DNA of 64,000 bases from Microbacterium testaceum StLB037 (GTDB lineage Bacteria > Actinomycetota > Actinomycetes > Actinomycetales > Microbacteriaceae): assembly GCF_000202635.1 (NCBI RefSeq), contig NC_015125.1, positions 3,410,001 to 3,474,000 of the forward strand, given 5' to 3'. The translations under genes and the position numbers were made by a program. The notes below the pieces were generated by a model, which saw nothing but the letters and a program-made list of their open reading frames with translations, did no database searches and was not told the origin of the DNA. This document shows, piece by piece, positions 18,643 through 27,413 of this stretch. How positions within the stretch are numbered: position 1 is the stretch's first letter; each line of letters starts with the position of its first letter.

Positions 18643-19239
18643 ATGGCTCGCGTCGTCCTGGCCACGCACAACGCGCACAAGGTCGAGGAGTTCCAGGCGA
18701 TCGTCGCCGCGGTCCGCCCCGACCTCGAGGTCGTCGGCTACGACGGGCCCGAGCCGGTCGAAGACGGCGTGACGTTCGCCGCGAACGCGCTGATCAAGGC
18801 GCGCGCGGCCGCCGCGCACACGGGGCTTCCCGCGCTGGCCGACGACTCGGGTATCGCGGTCGACGTGCTGGGCGGCTCGCCGGGGGTGTTCTCGGCGTAC
18901 TGGGCGGGGCACAAGAAGGACTCCACCGCCAACCTCGAGCTCCTGCTCGACCAGCTTTCCGACGTCGCCGACCCGCACCGCACCGCGCAGTTCGTCTCGG
19001 TGATCGCGCTCGTCACGCCGGACGGGCGCGAGGACACGGTCGAGGGGCGTTGGCCCGGCCGTCTCGCGACGGCGCCGGGTGGCACCGGCGGGTTCGGCTA
19101 CGACCCGATCTTCGTCCCGGAGGGTCAGACGCCGGGTGAGGAGCGCACGGTGGGGCAGTGGTCGGCGGAGGAGAAGAACGCGGAATCGCACCGTGCGCGG
19201 GCGTTCCGTCATCTCGTTCCCCTTCTGCGGCAACTTTGA
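18643..19239 (+). CDS. rdgB: RdgB/HAM1 non-canonical purine NTP pyrophosphatase
   Basis: The 198-residue enzyme removes ITP, XTP and dITP from the nucleotide pool. The N-terminal VVLATHNAHKVEEF and the central LADDSGIAVDVLGGSPGVFSAYWAG carry the substrate and metal-binding residues. The C-terminal GGFGYDPIFVP and SHRARAFRHL complete the family pattern. It starts 1 nt after the rph stop, so the pair is likely translationally coupled. Confidence 0.95.
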   Translation: MARVVLATHNAHKVEEFQAIVAAVRPDLEVVGYDGPEPVEDGVTFAANALIKARAAAAHTGLPALADDSGIAVDVLGGSPGVFSAYWAGHKKDSTANLELLLDQLSDVADPHRTAQFVSVIALVTPDGREDTVEGRWPGRLATAPGGTGGFGYDPIFVPEGQTPGEERTVGQWSAEEKNAESHRARAFRHLVPLLRQL

Positions 19240-19256
19240 GCGTGTAGGAAGGAAGC

Positions 19257-20075
19257 GTGAAGCCCCTTCCCGCGGTGTCGATCATCGTGCCCGCCTTCAA
19301 CGAGGAGGCCGTGATCGCGCAGTGTCTGGACGCGATCGTGCGACAGACGGTACCCGCCGCCGAGGTGCTCGTCGTCGACAACCGATCGACGGACGCGACG
19401 CGGGCCGTGGTCGAGCGCTTCATCGCGGAGCACCCGGGTGCCGGCATCCGGCTCCTCCGTCAGGACGTGCGGCAGGGCCTCGTTCCCACGCGGAACCTCG
19501 GGATGGATGCCGCCGTCGGCGACGTCCTCGGACGCATCGACGCCGACACGGCGATCAAGCCCGACTGGGTCGCGCAGGTCTCACGCGTGTTCGCGTCGGG
19601 GGAGGTCGACGCGGCTTCAGGCCCGGTGGAGTACTACGACCTGCCGCTGCGCGCGATCGGCCAGCAGATCGACGACGCGTTCCGCCGGCTCCAGGTGCGT
19701 CTGGCGGGGGACTTCGTGTTCCTCTTCGGCAGCAACATGGCGGTGCGGGCCGACGCCTGGCGCGATGTGCGCGAGCACCTCTGCGAGGACGAGGCCGACA
19801 TCATGCACGAGGACCTCGACATCGCCGTGCACCTCGCTCTCGCGGGGCGCCGCATCGGCTACTTCTCGAACATGGTCGCCGGGATCGGCGCGCGGCGCCT
19901 CGACGACCGTCCGCGCGACTTCCGTCGGTACATCGACCGTTTCGAGAACACGTACTCGGCGCACGGCATCCGTGACATGCGTCTCCGCGCGCCGATGGCG
20001 ATCTTCCTCGGCGTGTACCCGGCGCTGCACGCGCACCGGCGGATCCAGGCGCAGCTCGCGGGCCTGCGGCGCTGA
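19257..20075 (+). CDS. Glycosyltransferase family 2
   Basis: This 272-residue GT-A enzyme begins VSIIVPAFNEEAVIAQCL, has a DxD-type GRIDADTAIKPDWV segment near 95, and a later acidic EADIMHEDLDIA catalytic region near 185. There is no long membrane segment, unlike the GT2 at 6 kb. The start is GTG, with AGGAAGGAAG immediately upstream. It follows rdgB by 17 nt and may be cotranscribed with it, although the functions are unrelated. The sugar donor and acceptor are unknown. Confidence 0.85.
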   Translation: MKPLPAVSIIVPAFNEEAVIAQCLDAIVRQTVPAAEVLVVDNRSTDATRAVVERFIAEHPGAGIRLLRQDVRQGLVPTRNLGMDAAVGDVLGRIDADTAIKPDWVAQVSRVFASGEVDAASGPVEYYDLPLRAIGQQIDDAFRRLQVRLAGDFVFLFGSNMAVRADAWRDVREHLCEDEADIMHEDLDIAVHLALAGRRIGYFSNMVAGIGARRLDDRPRDFRRYIDRFENTYSAHGIRDMRLRAPMAIFLGVYPALHAHRRIQAQLAGLRR

Positions 20076-20158
20076 GGCCGGCGAGAGCGACACCCGTTCT
20101 CATTCCCGACTACCGCGAAAACACGCGGGAGATCGGGTGCGCCACCTAGCCTGGAGCT

Positions 20159-21076
20159 ATGCACGATCACGCCCCTGCCGGTGGCATCCGGGATGCCAGC
20201 AACCGGCGTCTGCTCGCCACCGCCCTGACGCTCACGGCGTCGGTGATGGTCGTGCAGATCATCGGCGCGATCCTGTCGGGCTCTCTCGCGCTCCTCGCGG
20301 ACGCGGCGCACATGTTCACCGATGCGGCCGCCCTGGTGGTCGCGCTGATCGCGACGGCGATCGCCTCGCGCCCGGCCGACGACCGCCGGACCTTCGGGTA
20401 TCAGCGCGCCGAGGTGCTCGGGGCGCTCGCGAACGGCGTCATCCTGATCGTTCTGTGCGCGTGGGTCGGGATCGAGGCCGTTCAGCGTCTTCTGGCCCCC
20501 GCCGAGGCGGAGGTGCAGGGCGGGCTCATGCTCGTCGTCGCCGCGGTCGGCATGGTCGCCAACGCGATCTCGATGTGGTTGCTCGGCCGGGCGCAGAAGC
20601 GGAGCATCAACGTCCGCGGCGCGTACCTCGAGGTCCTCGGCGACCTCGTGGGGTCGATCGCGGTCATCATCGCGGCGATCGTGATCGTCACGACCGGATT
20701 CACGCAAGCGGATGCCATCGCCTCGCTGCTCATCGCGGTCCTCATCGTCCCGCGGGCCATCGGCCTGCTGCGCGAGGTCGTCGTCGTGCTGACCGAGTCG
20801 GCACCCGTCGACGTGCACGTGGCGGAGATCCGGCAGCACCTGCGCGACACCGACGGCGTCGTCGATGTGCACGACGTGCACGTCTGGCAGCTCACGCGCG
20901 GCGCTCCCGTGTTCAGCGCGCACGTGATCGTGGAGGACGAGGCGCTGATCGATGGGCGCGCAGCCCGCATCCTCGAATCCCTGCAGGGGTGCCTCGCCGA
21001 CCACTTCGACGTGGAGCACTCGACCTTCCAGCTCGAGCCCGCGGGTCACGTCGAGCACGACTCGCGCCACGCGTAG
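20159..21076 (+). CDS. Cation diffusion facilitator (CDF) metal exporter
   Basis: This 305-residue proton-coupled divalent metal exporter of the CzcD/ZitB type has six membrane helices in the first 200 residues, a cytoplasmic C-terminal domain, and the transport-site residues in LLADAAHMFTDAAALV (HxxxD) and YLEVLGDLVGSIAV (DxxxS-like). The N-terminus MHDHAP is His-containing. Zn(II) is the commonest substrate for this group, but Co or Cd are possible. The ATG is 6 nt from TAGCCT (20147-20152), so it appears leaderless. No known metal-regulator box was recognised in the 83-nt upstream region. Confidence 0.92.
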   Translation: MHDHAPAGGIRDASNRRLLATALTLTASVMVVQIIGAILSGSLALLADAAHMFTDAAALVVALIATAIASRPADDRRTFGYQRAEVLGALANGVILIVLCAWVGIEAVQRLLAPAEAEVQGGLMLVVAAVGMVANAISMWLLGRAQKRSINVRGAYLEVLGDLVGSIAVIIAAIVIVTTGFTQADAIASLLIAVLIVPRAIGLLREVVVVLTESAPVDVHVAEIRQHLRDTDGVVDVHDVHVWQLTRGAPVFSAHVIVEDEALIDGRAARILESLQGCLADHFDVEHSTFQLEPAGHVEHDSRHA

Positions 21077-21091
21077 GTCGCGCCGCGCCTC

Positions 21092-21213
21092 GGTGGCTTC
21101 GACGGGCTCAGCCACCCCGTCGGCCCGGGTCCCTGAGCTTGTCGAGGGGTGCGGTGGCTTCGGCGGGCTCAGCGACCCCGTCCGCCCGGGTCCCTGAGCT
21201 CGTCGAAGGGACC
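21092..21213. repeat. Cluster of four REP-like palindromes downstream of ligD
   Basis: Four 22-25-bp units lie at about 21092-21116, 21128-21149, 21153-21177 and 21189-21213. Two forms alternate: one with GGTGGCT and AGCCACC arms, the other with GGTCCCT and AGGGACC arms, both around a TCGACAGGCTC-like core. The units at 21153 and 21128 are degraded. The cluster lies between the convergent CDF and ligD genes and could also end transcription. Confidence 0.9.
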
Positions 21214-21221
21214 GGGACCCC

Positions 21222-23699
21222 TCAGCCCTCCCGCACGACCTCGCTCGGATCCTTGTCCGGCCGCAGCCCCCGCCACCGCGCCTGACGCAGGATGCCGTCC
21301 GGCGTGAACTCCGCGAACTCCACCTCGGCGACGAGCTCGGGGCGCACCCAGATCGCGTCGCGGGCGTCGGCCGCCGGAACGCCGACGAACGGATCCGCGT
21401 CGCTGCCGAGCGGCGCGAGGAGCTCGCTCAAGCGCGCCAGCGTCTGCTCCGAGAAGCCCGAGCCGACGCGGCCGGCGTAGCGCAGTCCGTCCGGGTCGGG
21501 CACGCCCACGAGCAGCGACCCGATCGTGCCCGCACGGTTGCCCTTCCCCGGGCGCACACCGCCGACGACGACCTCCTGCGTGCGCGAATGCTTGACCTTC
21601 AGCCACTGTTCCGACCGCTCGCCGCGGCGGTAGGGAGAACGCGGGTCCTTCACGACGACCCCCTCGAGCCCGAATCGACCGCTCGTGGCGACGGCGGCAT
21701 CCACGTCGTCGAACACGGGTGGAATGACGACGGGGGCCGTGGCCTTCTGAGCGAGGGACTCCAGGATGCCGCGGCGCTCGGCGAGGGGGAGGGGCGAGAC
21801 GTCGCGGTCTCCCACGCTGAGGACATCGAACAGGTACAGGTGCACGGGGGTGCGGCGGGCTTCCCGCTCGATCTCGCGGGGCTGGGCCAGGTTCATCCTC
21901 TTCTGCAGCAGCGGGAAGCTCGGCCGTCCCTGCGGATCGAGGGCGACGATCTCGCCGTCGATGATCGCGGGCTCGGGGCCGAGACCGAGGTCGACCGTCG
22001 TGAGCTCGGGATACGCCGCGGTGAGGTCGTTGCCGTTGCGCGAACGCAGGCGTAGGCGCCGGCCGTCCCACAGTCCGATCCCACGGATGCCGTCCCACTT
22101 CATCTCCACCCACGCCTGTCCCCACCGCCCGGCGGCTGCGCGCGCCAGCCCCGGCGTGGCGGACGTCGCGAGCATGGGGCGTACGTCGGCGGGGGAAGGG
22201 GCGCCGCGGCGGGAACCGTCCGGCGCGTCCACATCGCCGTCGGCGTGCCCAGCGGCGGCACCGCGAGGTTCCGGATCGCGCCCGACTCGACCGTGATCGA
22301 GCGCCACGACGGGCGCGCCGTCTGCCTGCGGGCGGCCCTCAGCATCCGTCTTCATCCGGTGCAGCAGCCACTGGGACTTCTCGCCGCGGCCCTCCGTGCG
22401 GATCAGCGCGACGCGCACGCGCCCGAGCGGGCCGTCGTCGCGCCCCTGGAGCGTCGCGATCACCTCGTCGTCGCGCCATTTCTCGAGCTCGTACGTGCCC
22501 GTGTCCCAGACAGTCATGATGCCCGCGCCGTATTCTCCGCGCGGAATCTCGCCGGTGAAGTCGAGGTATTGCATCGGGTGGTCCTCGGTCATGACCGCGA
22601 GGCTGTTCTTGGCTGTCGTCGAGGGGATGCCTTTGGGCACCGCCCAGCTGACGAGCACGCCCCCGTGTTCGAGGCGCAGATCCCAGTGCAGGCGGGACGC
22701 GTGGTGCTCCTGGATCACGAAGCGGGGGAGGCCCTCGGGCGCGGGCTCGCCGTGCGGTGCTTCGGGCACGGGTTCGGGCGTGCGGCCGGCGGTGCGCTTC
22801 GAGATGTACGCGCGCAGGGGCCCGGTCTCGCGTTCGACCGCGGCGAGGGGGTCGCCCGTGCGCTCGAGCACGTCGGTGAAGAGCAGGTGACGGAGGGCGG
22901 GGTCGTCGAGCTCCTCCCATGTGCGGGGAGCCGCGACCGTCGGCTGCGCCCGCCCGCGCAGCGAGTACGGCGCGATCGTGGTCTTCGAGCCGTTGTTCTG
23001 GCTCCAGTCGATGAAGACCTTGCCCGGACGCGCGGCTTTGGACATCTGGCTGACGACGAGGTCGGGGTGGTCGGCCTCGATCGCGCGCGCCAACTCCTTC
23101 GCGATCGCGCTGGCGGCTTCGCTCGACTGCTTCCCGTCGAGATGCGCGTAGAGGTGGATGCCCTTGCTGCCGCTGGTGACGGGGAGGGGGTCGAGGCCGA
23201 TGTCACGGAGGATCGCCCGCGCCCACCGGGCGACCTCGGCGCACTCGACGAGTCCCACGCCGGGACCGGGGTCGAGATCGAGCACGAGACGGTCGGGGTT
23301 CTGTCGCTCGCCGTCGGGCGAGAACCGCCACTGCGGGACGTGCAGTTCGAGGCTCGCGACCTGCGCGAGGGAGACGAGCGTGGGAAGGTCGTCGACGAGC
23401 GGGTAGTCCTTCGCCCCCGACGAGTGATCGATCGGGAAGCGGCGCACCCACGCGGGAGCGCCCGGCTCCAGAGCCTTGGCGAAGAACGGTTCACCCGGGG
23501 CATCCGCGGTCCCGACGCCGTCGGGCCACCGTTTGCGCGTGACGGGGCGGTCGGCGACGTGGGGGAGAAGACGCGCCGCGACGCGGGAGTAGTAGTCGAT
23601 CACCTCGCCCTTGGTGGTCCCGGTCTCGGGGTACAGGACTTTGTCGAGATTGGACAGCCGCAGTCGACGACCGCCGATCTGCACCGTCTGCTCCACCAT
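21222..23699 (-). CDS. ligD: Multifunctional ATP-dependent DNA ligase D
   Basis: This 825-residue non-homologous end-joining enzyme has, in order, a primase-polymerase domain (about 1-290; SNLDKVLYPETG, VLDLDPGPG with the catalytic aspartates, SGSKGIHLYAHL), a 3'-phosphoesterase domain (about 320-450; FVIQEHHASRLHWDLRLEHGG) and an ATP-dependent ligase domain (about 510-825). The adenylation lysine is K534 in EMKWDGIRG. A charged low-complexity linker joins the last two domains. The POL-PE-LIG order matches the actinobacterial form. The ATG is 6 nt from a minus-strand TACGCT box (23706-23711). It is divergent from ku across repeats. Confidence 0.97.
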   Translation of the reverse strand: MVEQTVQIGGRRLRLSNLDKVLYPETGTTKGEVIDYYSRVAARLLPHVADRPVTRKRWPDGVGTADAPGEPFFAKALEPGAPAWVRRFPIDHSSGAKDYPLVDDLPTLVSLAQVASLELHVPQWRFSPDGERQNPDRLVLDLDPGPGVGLVECAEVARWARAILRDIGLDPLPVTSGSKGIHLYAHLDGKQSSEAASAIAKELARAIEADHPDLVVSQMSKAARPGKVFIDWSQNNGSKTTIAPYSLRGRAQPTVAAPRTWEELDDPALRHLLFTDVLERTGDPLAAVERETGPLRAYISKRTAGRTPEPVPEAPHGEPAPEGLPRFVIQEHHASRLHWDLRLEHGGVLVSWAVPKGIPSTTAKNSLAVMTEDHPMQYLDFTGEIPRGEYGAGIMTVWDTGTYELEKWRDDEVIATLQGRDDGPLGRVRVALIRTEGRGEKSQWLLHRMKTDAEGRPQADGAPVVALDHGRVGRDPEPRGAAAGHADGDVDAPDGSRRGAPSPADVRPMLATSATPGLARAAAGRWGQAWVEMKWDGIRGIGLWDGRRLRLRSRNGNDLTAAYPELTTVDLGLGPEPAIIDGEIVALDPQGRPSFPLLQKRMNLAQPREIEREARRTPVHLYLFDVLSVGDRDVSPLPLAERRGILESLAQKATAPVVIPPVFDDVDAAVATSGRFGLEGVVVKDPRSPYRRGERSEQWLKVKHSRTQEVVVGGVRPGKGNRAGTIGSLLVGVPDPDGLRYAGRVGSGFSEQTLARLSELLAPLGSDADPFVGVPAADARDAIWVRPELVAEVEFAEFTPDGILRQARWRGLRPDKDPSEVVREG

Positions 23700-23761
23700 C
23701 GCCCCAGCGTAGAGCGGGGGAGGTCCGGGATGCCGAGGGGGTTGCGGAGTGCCGGGGTCCC

Positions 23762-23876
23762 GGTGGCTTCGACAGGCTCAGCCACCTCGCGTCTGGGGTC
23801 CCTGAGCCTGTCGAAGGGACCGGGAGGCGGGCTCAGCCACCTCGCGCGTGAGGTCCCTGAGCTTGTCGAAGGGACC
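23762..23876. repeat. Cluster of REP-like palindromes between ligD and ku
   Basis: Complete 25-bp units lie at 23762-23786 (GGTGGCT/AGCCACC arms), 23797-23821 and 23852-23876 (both GGTCCCT/AGGGACC arms). A truncated unit lies at about 23829-23841. The sequences match the cluster at 21092-21213. The unit at 23852 is only about 60 bp before the ku start, so it is within or next to its promoter region. Confidence 0.92.
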
Positions 23877-23937
23877 GGGAGCATTCCGCGGCGCAAGGGT
23901 CTCGGCATCCGGCCCCCTTTCGGTGTTCACTGATCTC

Positions 23938-24792
23938 ATGCGATCGATCTGGAAGGGCGCCCTGACGTTCGGCCTCGTCAACGTGCCCGTGAAGGTGTAC
24001 TCGGCCACCGAAGACCACGACGTGTCCCTGCACCAGGTGCACAATGCCGACGGCGGGCGCATCCGGTACCAGCGCATCTGCGAGATCGACGGCGAGGTCG
24101 TGCCCTACAGCGACATCGACAAGGCCTACGACGACGGCGAGCAGACGGTCGTGCTGACCAAGGACGACCTCGCGTCGCTCCCCAGCGAACGCAGCCGCGA
24201 GATCGAGGTCGTCGAGTTCGTGCCGAGCGACCAGGTCGACCTGCTGACTCTCGACAAGGCGTACTACCTCGAGCCGGACTCCTCGTCGCCCAAGGCCTAC
24301 GTGCTGCTGCGCAAGACGCTCGAACAGACCGACCGCACGGCGATCGTGCGCTTCTCGCTGCGCCAGAAGACGCGGCTCGCGGCTCTGCGCGTCCGGGATG
24401 AGGTGCTCGTGCTGCAGACGCTGCTGTGGGCCGATGAGGTGCGCGAGGCCGCGTTCCCGGCGCTGGACGAGAGCGTGCGCATCTCGGCGAAGGAGCTCGA
24501 GATGTCGGCATCCCTCGTCGAGAGCTTCTCGAAGGACTTCGACCCCGAGGAGTTCACCGACGAGTACCAGGCGGAGCTGCGCACCCTCATCGACGCGAAG
24601 CTCGAGCAGGGGGACGCGATCGACACCGATGCCACCTTCGGCACGCAGGAGGAAGAGGACGGCGGAGAGGTCATCGACCTGATGGAGGCGTTGCGCGCGA
24701 GCGTCGAGCGCAGCCGCGCCGCGCGCGCCGAGAAGGACGAGCCCGCGAAGAAGAAGGCCTCCGCGAAGAAGAAGAGCTCGAAAGCGTCTTAG
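23938..24792 (+). CDS. ku: Ku DNA end-binding protein
   Basis: This 284-residue bacterial Ku forms the homodimeric ring that loads on double-strand ends and recruits LigD. It begins MRSIWKGALTFGLVNVPVKVYSAT, the classic family start, and carries the central DKAYYLEP and LRVRDEVLVLQTLLW blocks. A Lys/Ala/Ser-rich C-terminal tail (about 255-284) resembles the DNA-contacting extensions of other actinobacterial Ku proteins. The ATG at 23938 is chosen because similarity starts there. In-frame sequence upstream derives from the repeat cluster. It ends 9 bp from the convergent DedA gene. Confidence 0.96.
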   Translation: MRSIWKGALTFGLVNVPVKVYSATEDHDVSLHQVHNADGGRIRYQRICEIDGEVVPYSDIDKAYDDGEQTVVLTKDDLASLPSERSREIEVVEFVPSDQVDLLTLDKAYYLEPDSSSPKAYVLLRKTLEQTDRTAIVRFSLRQKTRLAALRVRDEVLVLQTLLWADEVREAAFPALDESVRISAKELEMSASLVESFSKDFDPEEFTDEYQAELRTLIDAKLEQGDAIDTDATFGTQEEEDGGEVIDLMEALRASVERSRAARAEKDEPAKKKASAKKKSSKAS

Positions 24793-24814
24793 CGCGCGGG
24801 CTTAGCGCGCGGGC
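24789..24814. repeat. Perfect 13-bp tandem duplication across the ku and DedA stop codons
   Basis: TTAGCGCGCGGGC occurs twice head to tail (24789-24801 and 24802-24814). The first copy contains the ku TAG and the second contains the reverse-strand TAA of the DedA gene. Confidence 0.95.
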
Positions 24815-25548
24815 TTGTCGCCGTCTTCGAGCGTCTGGGGGTCGAGCGTCAGTGCCTCGGCCTCGGCGTGCGTGACGGCACCCTCGCGCTTGGCGGCGGA
24901 GCGTTCACGGAGGTAGTGGATGCCGATGAAGATCGCGGTGCCGGCGACGGCGGCGAGCAGGATGACGTCGATGTACTCGGTCACGATGTCGCGGATGAAG
25001 GGGATGTATCCCACCGCGTAGCCGAGCATCGTCAGCCCGATGCCCCACAGGACGGCGCCGATGAAGTTGTACAGCGTGTACTTGCGCCACGGCATGTGGC
25101 CGACACCGGCCGCGATGGGGGCGAAGGTGCGCACGACCGGGACGAAGCGCGCCAGGATCACGGTCAGCCCGCCGAACCGCACGAAGAAGGCGTTGGTGCG
25201 TTCGACGTTCTTCCTGCTGAACAGGCCCGAGTCCTTGCGCTCGAAGATCGACGGCCCGGCCTTGTGCCCGATGTAGTACCCGACCTCACCGCCGATGAAC
25301 GCGGCGACGCCGATCGCGAGGGCGACCCACCACGCGTTGATCCCGAAGACGCCGTTGGGGGCCGCGGGAGTGGAGTGCGACAGTAGGCCCGCCATGATCA
25401 GCAGGGTGTCGCCGGGGAGGAGGAACCCGATGAGCAGGCCCGTCTCGGCGAAGATGATGAAGCAGACCACCAGCAGAGCCCACGGCTGCGAGTTGGTGAT
25501 GATCGTCGCGGGGTCGAGCCACGGGAGCAGGGCGGTGGGGTGGATCAC
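24802..25548 (-). CDS. DedA family membrane protein
   Basis: This 248-residue inner-membrane protein of the DedA/VTT superfamily has about five hydrophobic segments, the family segment FAETGLLIGFLLPGDTLLIMAG near 35-57, an amphipathic RFVPVVRTFAPIAAGVGHMPWRKYTLYNFIGAVLW block near 140-170, and a short polar tail. Relatives are implicated in flipping undecaprenyl phosphate or phospholipids and in membrane homeostasis, and the substrate here is inferred only from family. The start is GTG at 25548. No strong ribosome site is visible, so the exact start is less certain. Confidence 0.9.
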   Translation of the reverse strand: MIHPTALLPWLDPATIITNSQPWALLVVCFIIFAETGLLIGFLLPGDTLLIMAGLLSHSTPAAPNGVFGINAWWVALAIGVAAFIGGEVGYYIGHKAGPSIFERKDSGLFSRKNVERTNAFFVRFGGLTVILARFVPVVRTFAPIAAGVGHMPWRKYTLYNFIGAVLWGIGLTMLGYAVGYIPFIRDIVTEYIDVILLAAVAGTAIFIGIHYLRERSAAKREGAVTHAEAEALTLDPQTLEDGDKPAR

Positions 25549-25597
25549 ATCGGTCCCGTCGGGTCGGAGAGGTCGTGCTCGGGTACGGCAGTCGTCG

Positions 25598-25679
25598 TGC
25601 GGAAGGGGGGACTTGAACCCCCACGCCCGAAGGCACAGGAACCTAAATCCTGCGTGTCTGCCAATTTCACCACTCCCGC
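25598..25679 (-). tRNA. tRNA-Leu (anticodon UAG)
   Basis: On the minus strand an acceptor stem GCGGGAG pairs with CTTCCGC (one G-U pair). The anticodon stem-loop CAGGA-TTTAGGT-TCCTG places UAG at positions 34-36. A long variable arm (TGCCTTCGGGCGT region) and a T-arm GGGGGTTCAAGTCCCCC follow. The class II shape and anticodon identify leucine reading CUA/CUN. The discriminator is A and CCA is not encoded. Confidence 0.95.
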
Positions 25680-25730
25680 GAGTGGGATCAGTCTATGCGC
25701 GCGCGAGGCTCCCACGATGTGAAGCAGCCG

Positions 25731-27341
25731 TCAACCCCCGAACAGCTCGCCCCCGACGATCGTCGCGGCGTTGCGGGTCTCATGGATGCCGTCGGCCGGG
25801 CCCGTGAAGGGATCACGGTCGGCGATGGCCAGGTCGGCCGACGCCCCGGGGGTCAGGGTGCCCGATCCGAGACCGAGCAGGTCGGCGGACCCGCGGGTGT
25901 ACGCGTCGAGCGCGACGCCGAGGGGGAGTGCCTGCGCGGCGCCGAGCGGCTCGGCATCCGGTTCTCCCGGCGGGCGACGCGTGACGGCCACGTGGATGCC
26001 GAGCCAGGGGTCATACGTGGAGACGGGCCAGTCCGATCCCATCGCGAGGGTCGCGCCGGCCGCGCGCAGGTCGGCGAAGGGGTAGAGCGAATCCGCGCGT
26101 TCTTTCCCCAGCAGCGGGAGCGTGACGTCCCGCACGAGGTCGTTCCGGCACGCCCAGTAGGGCTGGCAGTTGGCCGTCACCCCGAGCTCCGCGAAGCGCG
26201 GGACGTCGGACGGCGTGACGAGTTCGAGGTGCGCGATGTGGTTGCGCACCCCGGCGCGGACGTCGGCGGGGACCGCCGCGAACCCGTCGAGCGCGTCGCG
26301 CACCGCCGCGTCGGCGAGGGCGTGGACGTGCACGGAGATGCCCGCCGCGTTCAGGGCGGGCACCAGCTTCTGCACGACGGCGGGCTCGAAGTAGGCGAGG
26401 CCGTGCGATCCGTCGGGGTAGGGGGTGCAGACGTGCGCCGTGCGGGTCTCGATGATCCCATCGAGCATGAGCTTCGCGGTCCGGGTCGGGAACCCCGCCG
26501 TCGTGTTCGCACGGGCGCGCTCGACGCAGTCCGCGACGAAGGCGTCGATCGTGTCCGCCGTCAGATCGCGGGGCACCCAGATCGCGCCCGTCGCTCGCCC
26601 GACGAGGTTCCCCGTGGTCGAGAGCTCGCGGTACGCGTCCGAGAAGTCCGGGTAGCCCGCGTAGAGGCCGAGCGCCGCTTCCTGCCACCCGGTGATCCCG
26701 GCGGCCACCACGTCACGGGCGATCGTCCGCAGCGCACGGGCCACGTCGGCCGTGGCGGACGGCGGGACGAGAGGCGACACGAGCTGCATCGCCCCCTCCC
26801 GGAGCGCTCCGCTCGGGGTGCCGTCGGTGGAGCGTTCGATCCGCCCGTCGAACGGATCGGGGGTGTCCGCGTCGATCCCCGCCGCCCGCAGCGCCGCGCT
26901 GTTCACCCACGCGCCGTGGTGATCTGCATCCAGGAACAGGGCGGGACGATCCGGGACGAGTTCGTCGAGGTGCGCGGCGGTCGGACCCCCGTGGGGGAAG
27001 AGCGTGGGGTCCCAGCCCCCGCCGACGATCCAGGATGCCGTCGAACCGGCGGCGAACGCCCGCACGCGCCGATCGATCTCGGCGAGGGAGTCCGCTCCGG
27101 CGAGATCGCACCGCAGGGCGTCGACCGCGCCCCCGCCGAGATGGATGTGCGCGTCGACGAACCCGGGAGTGACGAGCCCGCCGCGCGCGTCGACCTCGTC
27201 GTCGACGGTGCCGAGGATGGTCCGCACCTCACGGCGCGTCCCCGTCGCGACGATCCGACCGTCGCGGATCCCCACGGCATCGCCGTCGATCATCGCGCCC
27301 GCCGAGAAGAGGATGCCGTTCGCGACGAGGAGACTGCTCAT
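25731..27341 (-). CDS. Amidohydrolase family protein (YtcJ-like)
   Basis: This 536-residue metal-dependent hydrolase of the amidohydrolase superfamily has the N-terminal metal pair in PGFVDAHIHLGG near 60, further metal ligands in SVHVHALAD near 340 and HIAHLELV near 370, and a terminal aspartate in GSDWPVST near 430. YtcJ-type proteins hydrolyse N-formyl or amide bonds, but the natural substrate is unknown. A CACACT sequence lies 6 nt before the ATG, a weak match to the leaderless pattern seen elsewhere. The start is divergent from the quinone reductase 73 bp away. Confidence 0.88.
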   Translation of the reverse strand: MSSLLVANGILFSAGAMIDGDAVGIRDGRIVATGTRREVRTILGTVDDEVDARGGLVTPGFVDAHIHLGGGAVDALRCDLAGADSLAEIDRRVRAFAAGSTASWIVGGGWDPTLFPHGGPTAAHLDELVPDRPALFLDADHHGAWVNSAALRAAGIDADTPDPFDGRIERSTDGTPSGALREGAMQLVSPLVPPSATADVARALRTIARDVVAAGITGWQEAALGLYAGYPDFSDAYRELSTTGNLVGRATGAIWVPRDLTADTIDAFVADCVERARANTTAGFPTRTAKLMLDGIIETRTAHVCTPYPDGSHGLAYFEPAVVQKLVPALNAAGISVHVHALADAAVRDALDGFAAVPADVRAGVRNHIAHLELVTPSDVPRFAELGVTANCQPYWACRNDLVRDVTLPLLGKERADSLYPFADLRAAGATLAMGSDWPVSTYDPWLGIHVAVTRRPPGEPDAEPLGAAQALPLGVALDAYTRGSADLLGLGSGTLTPGASADLAIADRDPFTGPADGIHETRNAATIVGGELFGG

Positions 27342-27413
27342 CCGCCCAGTGTGGCGGCCGACGGGACGACACGCCGAGGGAATGCGTGCGGGAGCGGGCT
27401 CCTTGTCCTCTTC

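Noticed and set aside
21092..21213. Attachment site or integron-like array
   Set aside because: No integrase, no tRNA target and no gene cassettes. The units are the dispersed REP-like palindrome.
25598..25679. Integration of a mobile element at tRNA-Leu
   Set aside because: Flanking genes are typical chromosomal genes, and no direct repeat of the tRNA 3' end or integrase is present.
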